64,000 nucleotides of DNA from UMGS1279 sp045577695 (GTDB taxonomy: Bacteria; Bacillota; Clostridia; Oscillospirales; Acutalibacteraceae), in NCBI GenBank assembly GCA_045577695.1, contig JAZNIW010000037.1:1-64000 (forward strand), read 5' to 3'. The translations under genes and the position numbers were made by a program. The notes under the pieces were generated by a model, which had not been told where the DNA came from, made no database searches, and was given only the letters and a program-made list of their open reading frames with translations. Numbering within the stretch: position 1 is the first letter of the stretch; each line of letters starts with the position of its first letter. Of the stretch, positions 33,942 to 42,489 are shown piece after piece.

Positions 33942-36900
33942 ATGAAAAAATTTCTTGCTATGGCACTGGCTTTATTGATGATAGTTTCAATATTACCAAT
34001 GTCAGTCTTCGCATCTGAGTTTGATGCATCGGTAACAGGGGATTACTTTACAGTGATTTCCGAAGACCGATACGCCTTGGCTCCCGGTGCGACAGAAACG
34101 GAACTGGTGTTGAACAACGCCGAAGGTAGTGACCGTAAAGTAGTTCACTACTTCGAGGTCGACACCAAAAACGAAAACATCGAAGTTTTGCCCGGTTATT
34201 ATGGTATTGACAAACTTGATCCCGATAACCTTGCACTCGACGGTGTTGCGGATAAGTCTCAATATTGGAAGGCAGAGCAGCTTACCAAAACTGTGGCTTA
34301 TTATGAGAGTCTCGGATACAACGTTGTTGGTGCTATGAATACTGCTTTGGCATATGACTCCGATGCTCCCTACGGCTATATGGTAATGAACGGCGTTGTT
34401 CTCGGTACGCCCGATATACACAAGGGCGCACAGACCTATCTCGCTATTGACGCAGAGGGTAACTGTGAACTCCGTTCAATGAGCACTCCTCTCGACGGCT
34501 CTGAGGTTACTGCTATCTCGGCAAACTTCGGTTGGCTCGTAAAAGATGGAGAACTTGTTTCAAAGACAGTAGAGCGTACGTCTTCCGATGCTTCGCGTTC
34601 GATGATTGGTATTAAGGCTGACGGCACACTTGTGTTCTGTCAGGTTGACGGACGTAATGCTCCGTTCTCTACCGGTCTTTCTAACTACGAGATGGGCGAA
34701 ATGATGCTTGCTCTTGGTTGCGTTAATGCAGTTAACTGTGACGGCGGTGGATCTTCTACTTTCGTTTCTAAGCGCGAAGGCGAAACCTCTAACACAATGC
34801 GTTCTGTTCCTTCCGATGGTTCCGAGCGCGCAACTATCAACAGTGTAATTCTTGTATCTAAAGCAAAGCCTACCGGAGAGTTTGATCACTCGGTGCTCAG
34901 CTCTCAGTACAACTATTATGCTCCCGGCACCACTGCAACAATCAATGCACAAGGTGTTGATGCTGCAGGTTCTCCCGCGGAGCTTCCTGCAGAAGGAATA
35001 ACATGGGCTCTTTCCGATTCTTCCTTTGGTTCTGTTGCAGGTGGCGTGTTCACCTCTAACGGTAAGAAGGGCGACGTTACGGTTAAGATGCTTTATAACG
35101 GCGAACTCGTTGGCGAAAAACTGATTCATATCGTTGATCCCGATGTGTTTGCGCTTCTTCTTGACGAAACTGTTCTTCCTTACGGAAAGAGCATGACTAT
35201 TGATTTTGCTTGTACATACGGTGCTGACGACTGGGAAGTTTGTGTTGACGGCGCTTACACCCTTACACTTTCAGACACTTCGGCAGCGGTACTTAACGGT
35301 AACACACTTGTTGCACCTACAGATGAAAGCATAAAGGGTGTAGATGTAACAGCTACTTATATACCCAATACTGCTGTTAAAGATGTGCTTAAGGTAACCT
35401 ATGGCAAGGGTTCTGAGATCGTTTTTGATTTTGAGAATGAAGATATATCTGACTTCCTCGGAGTGGACGAAATGTACGATTGGGCGGAGAGAGTTGGTGC
35501 ATCTGCTCCCATCCAGAGTAATGGTAACTATTCTCCCATGGGCGATTCTTACACATTTCTATCAACCGATGTTGTTAGAAATGGCAAATACGCACTGGGT
35601 GTGACATTGGACTATACTGACGCTGAGTTCGCTGAATGGTCTTACAATATGTTTTTCTATACAGGTCTGCCCACTGTTCTTCGTGATACCGCCAACGGTA
35701 AAAATGCCACCACCTTCGGCATGTGGGTCTACATTCCTGAGGGGGCTGCAGGCCTAGCCATGCAGCAGACTATCTACCAGGGTAAATCCGCTGAAACAGC
35801 TGCTGGTTCCCAGTTGCACTACTATTTCACCACTGTTAGCGGTGAAGTTAAGAACCTGAACTCCTGCTCCGAGGCGGACATTCCCGAGTCTCGTTGGGTC
35901 TATGCTACCGCTGACCTAACTGCAAACAACTTTGTTTCATTCGTAGATCCCATGGGATCTTCCTACGGCCGTGAGCCTTCCTTCATCCGCTTCTATGTGA
36001 AGCCCACGGCTCCGGCTAATCTGACCTTCTATTTTGATGACTTCACACTTGACTATAGCTCTGCTGTAGATGATAGAGTTCTTCCTACCATTACTGATGT
36101 AAGCTATACAACTCAAGATGAATCTGTGGCTCTTAAAGAAGGAGCTACTATCACCGGAAATAATATCTCTTTTTCTGCTGTGATCGCAGACAATATTAAA
36201 CTTGATTATACTACCGGAAAGATTTTTGTTGATGGCGTTGAGCTTATCAATGTTACCGCTTCAGGTAAGTATTTGACTACAACATCAAGTGTATCTCTTA
36301 CTTCCGGTGTTCATACCGTTGTCTTTGAAGTTAAGGATGCTCTCGGTAATCCCATGAAGGTTACCAGAACTTTCACTGTTACAGGAAATGCTGCAGTAAC
36401 TCTTGACGGCCACAATGATGGTGGATTTAAGCCTGGTGATGACGCAAATGCTGTAGGTGCACCTGCTCCCGAATATGGCTCTGTTTACTATGTAGATGTC
36501 AATGTGGCAGATATCACCACAGTAAACAAGATGACCGTAACACTTGCACTTCAGACCGGTAATACATGGGAACCTCAAGGTATTGTTACCGCGAAGGGCT
36601 TCACAGCAACTTATTCTCTCAATAAGATTGAGCAGCTTCTCACCATTACAATTGAAAGAAACAGTGATGCTGTTGACGCAAACGCAACGACGATAGTAAG
36701 CGCACCCGTACGTCTGTGGACTTGGGACGGTGTAAATCACGTTACGGATACACCTGTTACTCCTGAGGCGCAATTTAAAACCGGTAATTGTCCGGTTGTT
36801 AAAATTGAGTGCAAAGTACTTAAGGGACTTATTAATGATACTGATCCCTTTGGCGGCAAGATCACAGTTGCAACTAGAATTAATGATAACGTATATCCTT

Positions 36901-38675
36901 GGCATTATCACGACAGTGAACTCACGGTTCTTAACAAGGATGCTACTTGCACAGAACGCGGCTATACCGGCAGAACTTACTGCGAGACTTGTAAGTCTGT
37001 TGTTGATTGGGGCACTGTAGTTGAAGCTACAGGACATAAATATGTTGACGGCAAGTGTGAATGTGGTGCAACCAATACAGTAACTGGCCTCGTTGAAGAG
37101 AATGGCAACTGGTATTACTACATCAACGGTATCGCAGCTTCCGGCTGGCAGATGGTTGGAACCGACTGGTACTACTTCGATCCTGAAACCAATATCGGCG
37201 CTGAAGGTGATGTAGAAATCGGAGTGATTACATATAACTTCGAAAACGGCAAGCTCACTTCTGGCGTTTGGGCGAAGACACTATTGGGCTGGCGATACTA
37301 CTATGGTCCTAGCTGTTACAACGATAGAGGAAGCTGGCGCGAAATTGACGGTAAAAACTATTTCTTCGAGAAGAGCTATCGTCTGGAAGATGGTTGGCAG
37401 CTTCTTCTTGAAAACCAGATCAACCTGACTTGGTATTATTTTAACGAAGATGGTACTTGTGATAAGACTGTAAAACCTGAAGATGGCTTCTATACAGACA
37501 GGAAAGGCTATGCATATAGCAAAGATGGTCACGGTCTGACCGGTTTACAGACAATTGATGGTAAGGTATACTACTTTAATTCCCAGGGATACGCACAAAA
37601 GAATGGCACATATGCAAACTTCCTGTTTATGGATGATTATGCTGCATACACTGGTCTGCTGGAAAAGGACGGTGTGCTGTACTACTACGTCAATGGCAGA
37701 ACAGCCACCAAAGGTTTGTATGAATGTGATGGCGCGTACTACTTCTCTGACTGGGGTGGTGTTGTAAAGACTGACGGTAGCTACTATGTCAGCACTTCCT
37801 TCTGCGATCTGCCAGAGGGTAACTACACCTTCGGTACTGATGGCAAAATGTACAATGGTGTTGTTGAAAAAGATGGTGAGCAGTATCTGTATGCTAACGG
37901 TAAACTGGCAACCTATGGCTTGTATAAAATTGATGATGCATACTATTTTGCATCTACTAACGGCGCGTTTAAGACAAGCGGCACATACTATGTCGGCACA
38001 ACTTATTGCGATCTGCCTAAGGGTAACTACACCTTTGGTGCTGATGGCAAGATGTGCAATGGTGTAGTTGAAAAAGATGGTGTGCTGTATCTGTACATCA
38101 ATGGCGTTACTACAACTAAGGGCTTGCATTGTGTTGGTGGTGAGTACTACTTCTCCGATTGGGGCGGTGTTCTGAAGACTGACGGTGGCTACTATGTCAG
38201 CACTTCCTTCTGCGATCTGCCTAAGGGTAACTATACCTTCGGTGCTGATGGCAAGATGTACAACGGTGTTGTGGAAATCGAGGGTGTACTGTATCTGTAT
38301 ATCAACGGTGTTACTGCAACCAAGGGTCTGTACTGTATTGACGGTGAATATTACTTCTCCGATTGGGGCGGTGTTCTGAAGACTGACGGCAGATACTATG
38401 TCAGCACTTCCTTCTGCGACCTGCCTAAGGGTAACTACACCTTCGATGCTGACGGCAAGATGTACGATGGCTTCGTTACTATTGACAGTATTAAGTACTA
38501 CTATGAGAACGGCAATACACCTATGCCAGGTATTATCGAAGTGGATGGCGACTACTACTTCGTCAACTGGGGCGGCAAAGTTGTTACCGACCAGAAGTTC
38601 TATGTATTTGAAGGCAGTGGTTACACTATTGAAATGACTTACACATTTGACGAAACCGGAAAGATTGTCGGATAA
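33942..38675 (+). CDS. Secreted phosphodiester glycosidase with wall-binding repeats
   Basis: A 1577-aa protein. Signal peptide 1-25 (KKFLAMALALLMIVSILPM..VFA). Residues 30-310 are a phosphodiester glycosidase (NAGPA-like) domain with YNVVGAMNTA and the hallmark NCDGGGSST (about 265-273). Ig-like beta domains follow (about 315-480), then a region with a likely carbohydrate-binding beta-sandwich (500-710), further Ig-like domains, a zinc-ribbon-like pair CTERGYTGRTYCETC/CECG (about 1005-1045), and from 1048 wall-binding repeats of the glucan/choline-binding type (WYYYINGIAASGWQ, DWYYFDPETN). Five units of about 68 aa end the protein. It may trim or remodel a phosphodiester-linked polymer outside the cell. 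Confidence 0.87.
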   Translation: MKKFLAMALALLMIVSILPMSVFASEFDASVTGDYFTVISEDRYALAPGATETELVLNNAEGSDRKVVHYFEVDTKNENIEVLPGYYGIDKLDPDNLALDGVADKSQYWKAEQLTKTVAYYESLGYNVVGAMNTALAYDSDAPYGYMVMNGVVLGTPDIHKGAQTYLAIDAEGNCELRSMSTPLDGSEVTAISANFGWLVKDGELVSKTVERTSSDASRSMIGIKADGTLVFCQVDGRNAPFSTGLSNYEMGEMMLALGCVNAVNCDGGGSSTFVSKREGETSNTMRSVPSDGSERATINSVILVSKAKPTGEFDHSVLSSQYNYYAPGTTATINAQGVDAAGSPAELPAEGITWALSDSSFGSVAGGVFTSNGKKGDVTVKMLYNGELVGEKLIHIVDPDVFALLLDETVLPYGKSMTIDFACTYGADDWEVCVDGAYTLTLSDTSAAVLNGNTLVAPTDESIKGVDVTATYIPNTAVKDVLKVTYGKGSEIVFDFENEDISDFLGVDEMYDWAERVGASAPIQSNGNYSPMGDSYTFLSTDVVRNGKYALGVTLDYTDAEFAEWSYNMFFYTGLPTVLRDTANGKNATTFGMWVYIPEGAAGLAMQQTIYQGKSAETAAGSQLHYYFTTVSGEVKNLNSCSEADIPESRWVYATADLTANNFVSFVDPMGSSYGREPSFIRFYVKPTAPANLTFYFDDFTLDYSSAVDDRVLPTITDVSYTTQDESVALKEGATITGNNISFSAVIADNIKLDYTTGKIFVDGVELINVTASGKYLTTTSSVSLTSGVHTVVFEVKDALGNPMKVTRTFTVTGNAAVTLDGHNDGGFKPGDDANAVGAPAPEYGSVYYVDVNVADITTVNKMTVTLALQTGNTWEPQGIVTAKGFTATYSLNKIEQLLTITIERNSDAVDANATTIVSAPVRLWTWDGVNHVTDTPVTPEAQFKTGNCPVVKIECKVLKGLINDTDPFGGKITVATRINDNVYPWHYHDSELTVLNKDATCTERGYTGRTYCETCKSVVDWGTVVEATGHKYVDGKCECGATNTVTGLVEENGNWYYYINGIAASGWQMVGTDWYYFDPETNIGAEGDVEIGVITYNFENGKLTSGVWAKTLLGWRYYYGPSCYNDRGSWREIDGKNYFFEKSYRLEDGWQLLLENQINLTWYYFNEDGTCDKTVKPEDGFYTDRKGYAYSKDGHGLTGLQTIDGKVYYFNSQGYAQKNGTYANFLFMDDYAAYTGLLEKDGVLYYYVNGRTATKGLYECDGAYYFSDWGGVVKTDGSYYVSTSFCDLPEGNYTFGTDGKMYNGVVEKDGEQYLYANGKLATYGLYKIDDAYYFASTNGAFKTSGTYYVGTTYCDLPKGNYTFGADGKMCNGVVEKDGVLYLYINGVTTTKGLHCVGGEYYFSDWGGVLKTDGGYYVSTSFCDLPKGNYTFGADGKMYNGVVEIEGVLYLYINGVTATKGLYCIDGEYYFSDWGGVLKTDGRYYVSTSFCDLPKGNYTFDADGKMYDGFVTIDSIKYYYENGNTPMPGIIEVDGDYYFVNWGGKVVTDQKFYVFEGSGYTIEMTYTFDETGKIVG
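37630..38640 (+). repeat. Near-identical 204-bp tandem coding repeats
   Basis: Inside the 1577-aa gene, a unit of about 204 bp (68 aa) is repeated with high nucleotide identity. The GGTAACTAYACCTTYG segment recurs at about 37818, 38022, 38225 and 38429. The units encode (Y/C)NGVVEKDG, LYINGV, YYFSDWGG, YYVSTSFCDLPKGNYTF. Long open frames on the opposite strand here are a by-product of this repetition. Copy number could vary between strains. Confidence 0.85.
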
Positions 38676-38685
38676 ATGATTAGCT

Positions 38686-38721
38686 ATTCTCCCAACCGAC
38701 AGCAATGTCGGTTGGGAGAAT
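38686..38721 (+). promoter_or_regulatory. Perfect 16-bp hairpin between glycosidase and flippase genes
   Basis: ATTCTCCCAACCGACA (38686-38701) pairs perfectly with 38706-38721 around GCAA. No T-run follows, so it is probably not a strong terminator. Its 3' arm carries GGGAG (38714-38718), the likely ribosome binding site of the flippase gene, so folding could reduce its translation or stabilise processed mRNA ends. Confidence 0.6.
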
Positions 38722-38730
38722 TTGAATATT

Positions 38731-40038
38731 ATGAAACAAAAACAAGTTTTAAATAATGCAAAGTGGATTATTGTTTGTAAGGTAGCGCAGTCTGTTCTTC
38801 AATTGATAATAGGAATGGTATCTGCACGATATTTGGGTCCTTCGAATTATGGATTGATTAACTATGCTGCTTCAATCGTTGCGTTTGCACTACCAATCAT
38901 GAAATTGGGTATGGATGCAATTCTGGTTCACGAGCTTGTAGAAACTCCAGAGCGTGAAGGCGAAATAATGGGCACCTCTCTATTGTTGAATGTGCTATCT
39001 GGCGTGCTTTGTATTGGTGCGGTGTCTGTTTTTTCATGGATAACCAATGTTGGTGAAACGGAAACCATCATTGTGTGTGTGTTATATAGTGTCTCTATAT
39101 TTTTTGCAGCGCTTGAAATGGTCCAGTATTGGTTTCAGTACAAGTTGTTATCGAAGTATTCATCTGTGATAATGCTTGTTGCTTATTTATTTGTGTCCTT
39201 ATATAAAATATATCTCTTGGTTACTTCCAAAAGTATTTATTGGTTTGCGATTTCTCATTCTGTTGAATATGGAATTGTTGGTATCCTTTTGATTTGTTTT
39301 TACAAGAAAAACAAAGGAAATAAGTTGTCATTTTCATGGTATCGGGCCAAGAAGATGCTGTCTAAAAGCAAACATTACATGTTGGCAGCTCTTATGGTAG
39401 TGGTTATACAGAATACCGATCATATTATGTTGACTTCTATGGTTAGTAAAGCAGAGAACGGCTATTATTCTGCTGCAATTACATCTGCAGGAGTAGCACA
39501 GTTTGTATTCACTGCCATTATTGATTCTTTTAGACCGATGGTTTTGTCGTCTAAGAAAAAAGATGAAACCGAATATGAGAATAATACATCGAGGCTTTAC
39601 GGAATAATTGTTTATTTATCAATTGCACAAAGTGTCGCATTTACGATATTTGCACCGATTATTATAAAATTGCTATATGGAAGCGAATATATTTTGGCGA
39701 TACCAGTACTTCAGATATTAACTTGGTATAGAGCGTTTTCGTTTATGGGCACGATAAGAAATATATGGCTTCTTGCAGAGGAAAAACAGAAGTATTTACC
39801 ATTTATTAATCTTGTTGGCGTTGTTATGAATATAGCTATTAATGCTTTATTAATTCCTGTATGGGGGGCATGTGGTGCTGCTATAGCTTCACTCATTACT
39901 CAAATTGTGATGAATTTTGTACTTGGATTTATTATCAAACCTTTACGTGAGAATAATAAATTGATGCTTAATGGGCTTAACCCTAGATATATTTGTCGCG
40001 AAATCAAAGAAATGGCAAAAGAACTTATTGGAAAGTAA
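38731..40038 (+). CDS. Oligosaccharide flippase (Wzx, MATE/MOP superfamily)
   Basis: About 435 aa with twelve to fourteen membrane segments. The N-terminus KWIIVCKVAQSVLQLIIGMVSARYLGP (in part) and NYGLINYAASIV are typical of Wzx. Later segments have MLAALMVVVIQNTDHIMLTSM and VWGACGAAIASLITQIV. It moves the lipid-linked repeat unit across the membrane for the polymerase at 31590. Start at ATG 38731. A TTG at 38722 is also in frame. Its GGGAG lies within the preceding hairpin. Confidence 0.9.
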   Translation: MKQKQVLNNAKWIIVCKVAQSVLQLIIGMVSARYLGPSNYGLINYAASIVAFALPIMKLGMDAILVHELVETPEREGEIMGTSLLLNVLSGVLCIGAVSVFSWITNVGETETIIVCVLYSVSIFFAALEMVQYWFQYKLLSKYSSVIMLVAYLFVSLYKIYLLVTSKSIYWFAISHSVEYGIVGILLICFYKKNKGNKLSFSWYRAKKMLSKSKHYMLAALMVVVIQNTDHIMLTSMVSKAENGYYSAAITSAGVAQFVFTAIIDSFRPMVLSSKKKDETEYENNTSRLYGIIVYLSIAQSVAFTIFAPIIIKLLYGSEYILAIPVLQILTWYRAFSFMGTIRNIWLLAEEKQKYLPFINLVGVVMNIAINALLIPVWGACGAAIASLITQIVMNFVLGFIIKPLRENNKLMLNGLNPRYICREIKEMAKELIGK

Positions 40039-40074
40039 TGCCGTCTTGGCGGCGAGCTATAAAGGTGAACACAG

Positions 40075-40599
40075 ATGCCGAGAAAGTTAATGAAAAAAAG
40101 AATTGTTAAGTGTGGAATAATGCTTGCCGCAATATTAATTGTTACATTATTCATTTTCGGCAATTCGTTTGCTGGTTACGATATGTCACATGATACAAGC
40201 AATTCTATATCAGAGATAATCCTTCCTGACAAGTATTCCGATAGCGAAAAAGTACTATTGATTATTCGAAAGTTGGCGCATTTGATTGAATACGCTGCAC
40301 TTGGAATGGCTGTAATGCAATTTGTGAAAAGCATTGAGAAGGACTGTAGAAAATTGCTATATGCTGTTGCACTCTTTTATGTCCTATTTGTTGCCGTACT
40401 TGATGAACATATCCAAAGCTTTTCTGATAGGACAAGCTCTACCGGAGACATATTGATTGATTTTTGGGGAGCTCTGATAGGTTTTGGTATTCTGTTAGTG
40501 ATACATTTTATTTCCGTGAAACTCAAAAAGAGGAAAGAACGTAGGACGTTTGTTGAAATGGTTTTGGCAACCGAGCAGAAAGAAAAAAGGGGAAGATAA
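40075..40599 (+). CDS. VanZ family membrane protein
   Basis: A 174-aa protein with four membrane segments. The VanZ family motifs RKLAHLIEYAALG and DEHIQSFSDRTSSTGDILID..G are intact. The biochemical role of VanZ-like proteins is not settled. They often accompany wall or glycopeptide genes. Last clear member of the exopolysaccharide operon. Confidence 0.88.
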   Translation: MPRKLMKKRIVKCGIMLAAILIVTLFIFGNSFAGYDMSHDTSNSISEIILPDKYSDSEKVLLIIRKLAHLIEYAALGMAVMQFVKSIEKDCRKLLYAVALFYVLFVAVLDEHIQSFSDRTSSTGDILIDFWGALIGFGILLVIHFISVKLKKRKERRTFVEMVLATEQKEKRGR

Positions 40600-40673
40600 C
40601 TGCATCTTTGTTTGATGCTTACATAAAGCAAGATGATCCAATTGATGAACAGTCAATGAAAGCATTGATTTAG

Positions 40674-40892
40674 ATGACCAAATGGACATCTAAAAAGTTG
40701 GCGTTAGAGGTAGTTAATCATATAAGGAAATATACTCAAAAGCATTTACTTGATGAATACAAAACTTATAATATGGCAGCAAGCGCTTCCATTGTTGGTT
40801 GTGTGATTGATAAATACATAGAATTAAGCTTGCTAAATGAACCGGAAAACAGATTAGGTTCCGAAGGTGTATTGATGGTTGTTGAAAAATAA
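40674..40892 (+). CDS. Small hypothetical protein, possibly a gene remnant
   Basis: A 72-aa frame (MTKWTSKKLALEVVNHIRKY..) that I do not recognise. The same frame is open upstream from about 40600 (SLFDAYIKQDDPIDEQSMKALI) and is broken by a single TAG at 40671-40673, immediately before the ATG. There is no convincing ribosome binding site at the ATG. It may be the 3' part of a longer decayed gene left at the border between cargo and integration modules. Confidence 0.4.
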   Translation: MTKWTSKKLALEVVNHIRKYTQKHLLDEYKTYNMAASASIVGCVIDKYIELSLLNEPENRLGSEGVLMVVEK

Positions 40893-40932
40893 TTAAGATT
40901 TCTTGAAACTAAATATTAACATTATGTAATAA

Positions 40933-40977
40933 AAATATGACCTTTAAAGTTTTATGGCTTTAAGGGTCATATTTTTT
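40933..40977 (+). terminator. Intrinsic terminator
   Basis: AAATATGACCTTTAAAG (40933-40949) pairs with CTTTAAGGGTCATATTT (40958-40974) with one mismatch, followed by T residues. It closes the exopolysaccharide operon region before the XRE gene. Confidence 0.85.
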
Positions 40978-40997
40978 ATGAAAAGAGGTTAATATCA

Positions 40998-41231
40998 ATG
41001 AAAAAGTACGTTGATACTGCAGTTTGGGAAAACGATTACAGAGAAAGACTTAAAAAATTAATGGCTGAAAATAACATAACTGCTCGTGAACTCAGCTTGT
41101 CGCTCGGGTATAACGAGGGGTATATCAGCCGAATTCTCAAAGGAAAAATTGATCCGTCATTCAAATCTATGATGGATACGATGCTTTATTTTGACATGAG
41201 TCCCGCTGAATTTTTCACATTTGATTTATAA
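40998..41231 (+). CDS. XRE-family helix-turn-helix regulator
   Basis: A 77-aa Cro/CI-type DNA-binding protein. The HTH is ITARELSLSLGYNEGYISRILKG (about residues 28-50), followed by DPSFKSMMDTMLYFDMSPAEFF. AAGAGG lies eleven bases before the ATG. It lies immediately upstream of the structured noncoding region and the palindrome array, which it may bind or control. Confidence 0.88.
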   Translation: MKKYVDTAVWENDYRERLKKLMAENNITARELSLSLGYNEGYISRILKGKIDPSFKSMMDTMLYFDMSPAEFFTFDL

Positions 41232-41339
41232 AGTCATACAAACGGCTAAGGTCTACTTGAACATTAATCTTATGTATTATAAAATATAAGTGTAATCATT
41301 AAAATTTATGAAGGCATTATTCAAAATGAAGGCTTGAAT

Positions 41340-41745
41340 TATAGCTAGAAAAGAACACGGTAAGAAAGGTTACCTCAGTATTTTCGGTTGGGTGAGCATG
41401 GCTTTCATATGGCGGTCTGAGTTTGCAATCAGACAAAGGTATGATATACAGTATTAGTTCTGCGTAATACTGTGAACGAAAATGCAGACCTTTTGAAGTT
41501 AAGGAATATAACTTTATACAATCAAAGTCCCGATTTGTATTAGTGATTACACAGGGAAGAACCTGTTTTGCCGTAGGCTTTCAGTAAAAAGCCTTTGCCG
41601 TCAAAGATTATACTTTGCCGATAATTTCGGTTGTATGGCATCGCGCAGGATTTTAATATATCCGCCTTCAATGAAGGTATGCGCTGGAGATAACATAAAA
41701 ATTTATGTTAAGCTCATCGGACTAACCAATGCTAAAACTAAATAA
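41340..41745 (+). ncRNA. Candidate large structured RNA, 5' part
   Basis: No reading frame over 60 codons is present on the plus strand, but successive perfect hairpins are dense. Examples are GTCTGA/TCAGAC (about 41423-41442), CAGTATTA/TAATACTG (about 41449-41472), AAGTTA/TAACTT (about 41498-41516), ACAGG/CCTGT, AGGCTTT/AAAGCCT (about 41575-41595), CCGA/TCGG, CCTTCA/TGAAGG (about 41671-41683) and CATAAA/TTTATG. The set looks like an ornate structured RNA on the plus strand, which would continue to the terminator at 42372. I do not recognise the class. ROOL and GOLLD RNAs are comparable in style, but no match is claimed. Confidence 0.5.
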
Positions 41746-41752
41746 GTATGAT

Positions 41753-42360
41753 ACTCGTTTTGAAAGAAATATGGTGTTCATTTCGAGAGTAACTCATTTC
41801 GAAATCCTTCTCGTTTCGAGAGGTATGACAATCATTTTGAAATGATAGATGATAAAGATGATTTACATTTCGAAATGATGATGACTTTCATTTTGAAAGG
41901 CAGCCGGTTTCTATTGGGAGATTTTCTCAATAGAAACGCCCCGGAGAACAGTGTTCGGAGGGGCGGCTGCAAAGGCATAGTACGCCTGTACAAATAAAAA
42001 ATCATAAAAACGACATCAAAATTTTGATATATAGACCAAGGGCGTACTATGCCTTTCTATCATTTCCCGATGATATATGACAAGATTTCGAGATGATATT
42101 TCCCGATGATTGATGATATACATTTAGAAATGATAGGTTGATTATCTTTTCGAAATTCGTTTTGAAATAAACTGTCGGTGCTTAGTATGAAAAGATGATT
42201 ATCTTTTTGAAATGCTCTGAACAGAATCTTATAAGAGTAATCAAAGGTATATAAAGTGGATATACCCACATCTGCAATAATCCCATAAAAGAATCTATCC
42301 TATCATTTTGAAATGATTGATGACTATCATTTCGAAATGAGTGCGGGGAAGATGACTATC
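41753..42360. repeat. Array of ATCATTTYGAAATGAT palindromes
   Basis: At least a dozen copies of a short palindrome related to ATCATTTCGAAATGAT. Clear ones are at 41777, 41793, 41810, 41831, 41866, 41888, 42059, 42121, 42302 and 42327, and weaker ones at 42084, 42146 and 42205. Loop or centre bases vary (CG, TG, CCCG, AG). They flank a central structured block (41900-42056). They could be DNA-binding sites (partition, copy or regulatory protein) or RNA hairpins in one transcript. Confidence 0.75.
41900..42056 (+). other. Three-way-junction block and 16-bp long-range inverted repeat
   Basis: GCAGCC (41900-41905) pairs with GGCTGC (41965-41970) and encloses two hairpins, GTTTCTATTG/CAATAGAAAC and CGCCCC/GGGGCG, a clean three-way junction. 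Directly next, AAAGGCATAGTACGCC (41971-41986) pairs perfectly with 42041-42056 over a 54-nt AT-rich loop that contains the palindrome ATCAAAATTTTGAT (42014-42027). The pairing is too extensive for chance. Confidence 0.75.
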
Positions 42361-42371
42361 ATTTATAGTAC

Positions 42372-42417
42372 GGCTCCCATAGACTGCGAATCAGTCTGTG
42401 GGAGCCAAATTTTTTTG
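42372..42417 (+). terminator. Strong plus-strand terminator of the structured region
   Basis: GGCTCCCATAGACTG pairs with CAGTCTGTGGGAGCC (42372-42406, one mismatch), followed by AAATTTTTTT. The T-run lies on the plus-strand side only, so it terminates transcription coming from the structured region and not from the minus-strand gene on its right. Confidence 0.88.
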
Positions 42418-42423
42418 TGATTA

Positions 42424-42489
42424 AAAATTTTCGTTAATAAATTCGCCCAGTGCATTTGCGGCTGAAAATAAAATTTTCGTCAATAAATT
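42424..42489. repeat. 20-bp direct repeat at the end of the RHH gene
   Basis: AAAATTTTCGTTAATAAATT (42424-42443) and AAAATTTTCGTCAATAAATT (42470-42489) differ at one base. The second copy contains the stop region of the minus-strand gene, so a small duplication may have altered its C-terminus. Confidence 0.7.

Noticed and set aside
36285..37037. 250-codon open frame on the minus strand
   Set aside because: Antisense to Ig-like domains of the same gene, cysteine- and isoleucine-rich without domain, no start signals.
37545..38705. 386-codon open frame on the minus strand
   Set aside because: It is antisense to the 204-bp repeats of the 1577-aa gene; the repeats keep the opposite frame open, and it has no ribosome binding site or recognisable domain.
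41753..42360. CRISPR array
   Set aside because: The palindromes are not regularly spaced, spacers are not of uniform length and no cas gene is present.
41232..42487. Group II intron in the structured region
   Set aside because: No GTGYG 5' end, no domain V-like hairpin recognised and no reverse transcriptase gene nearby.
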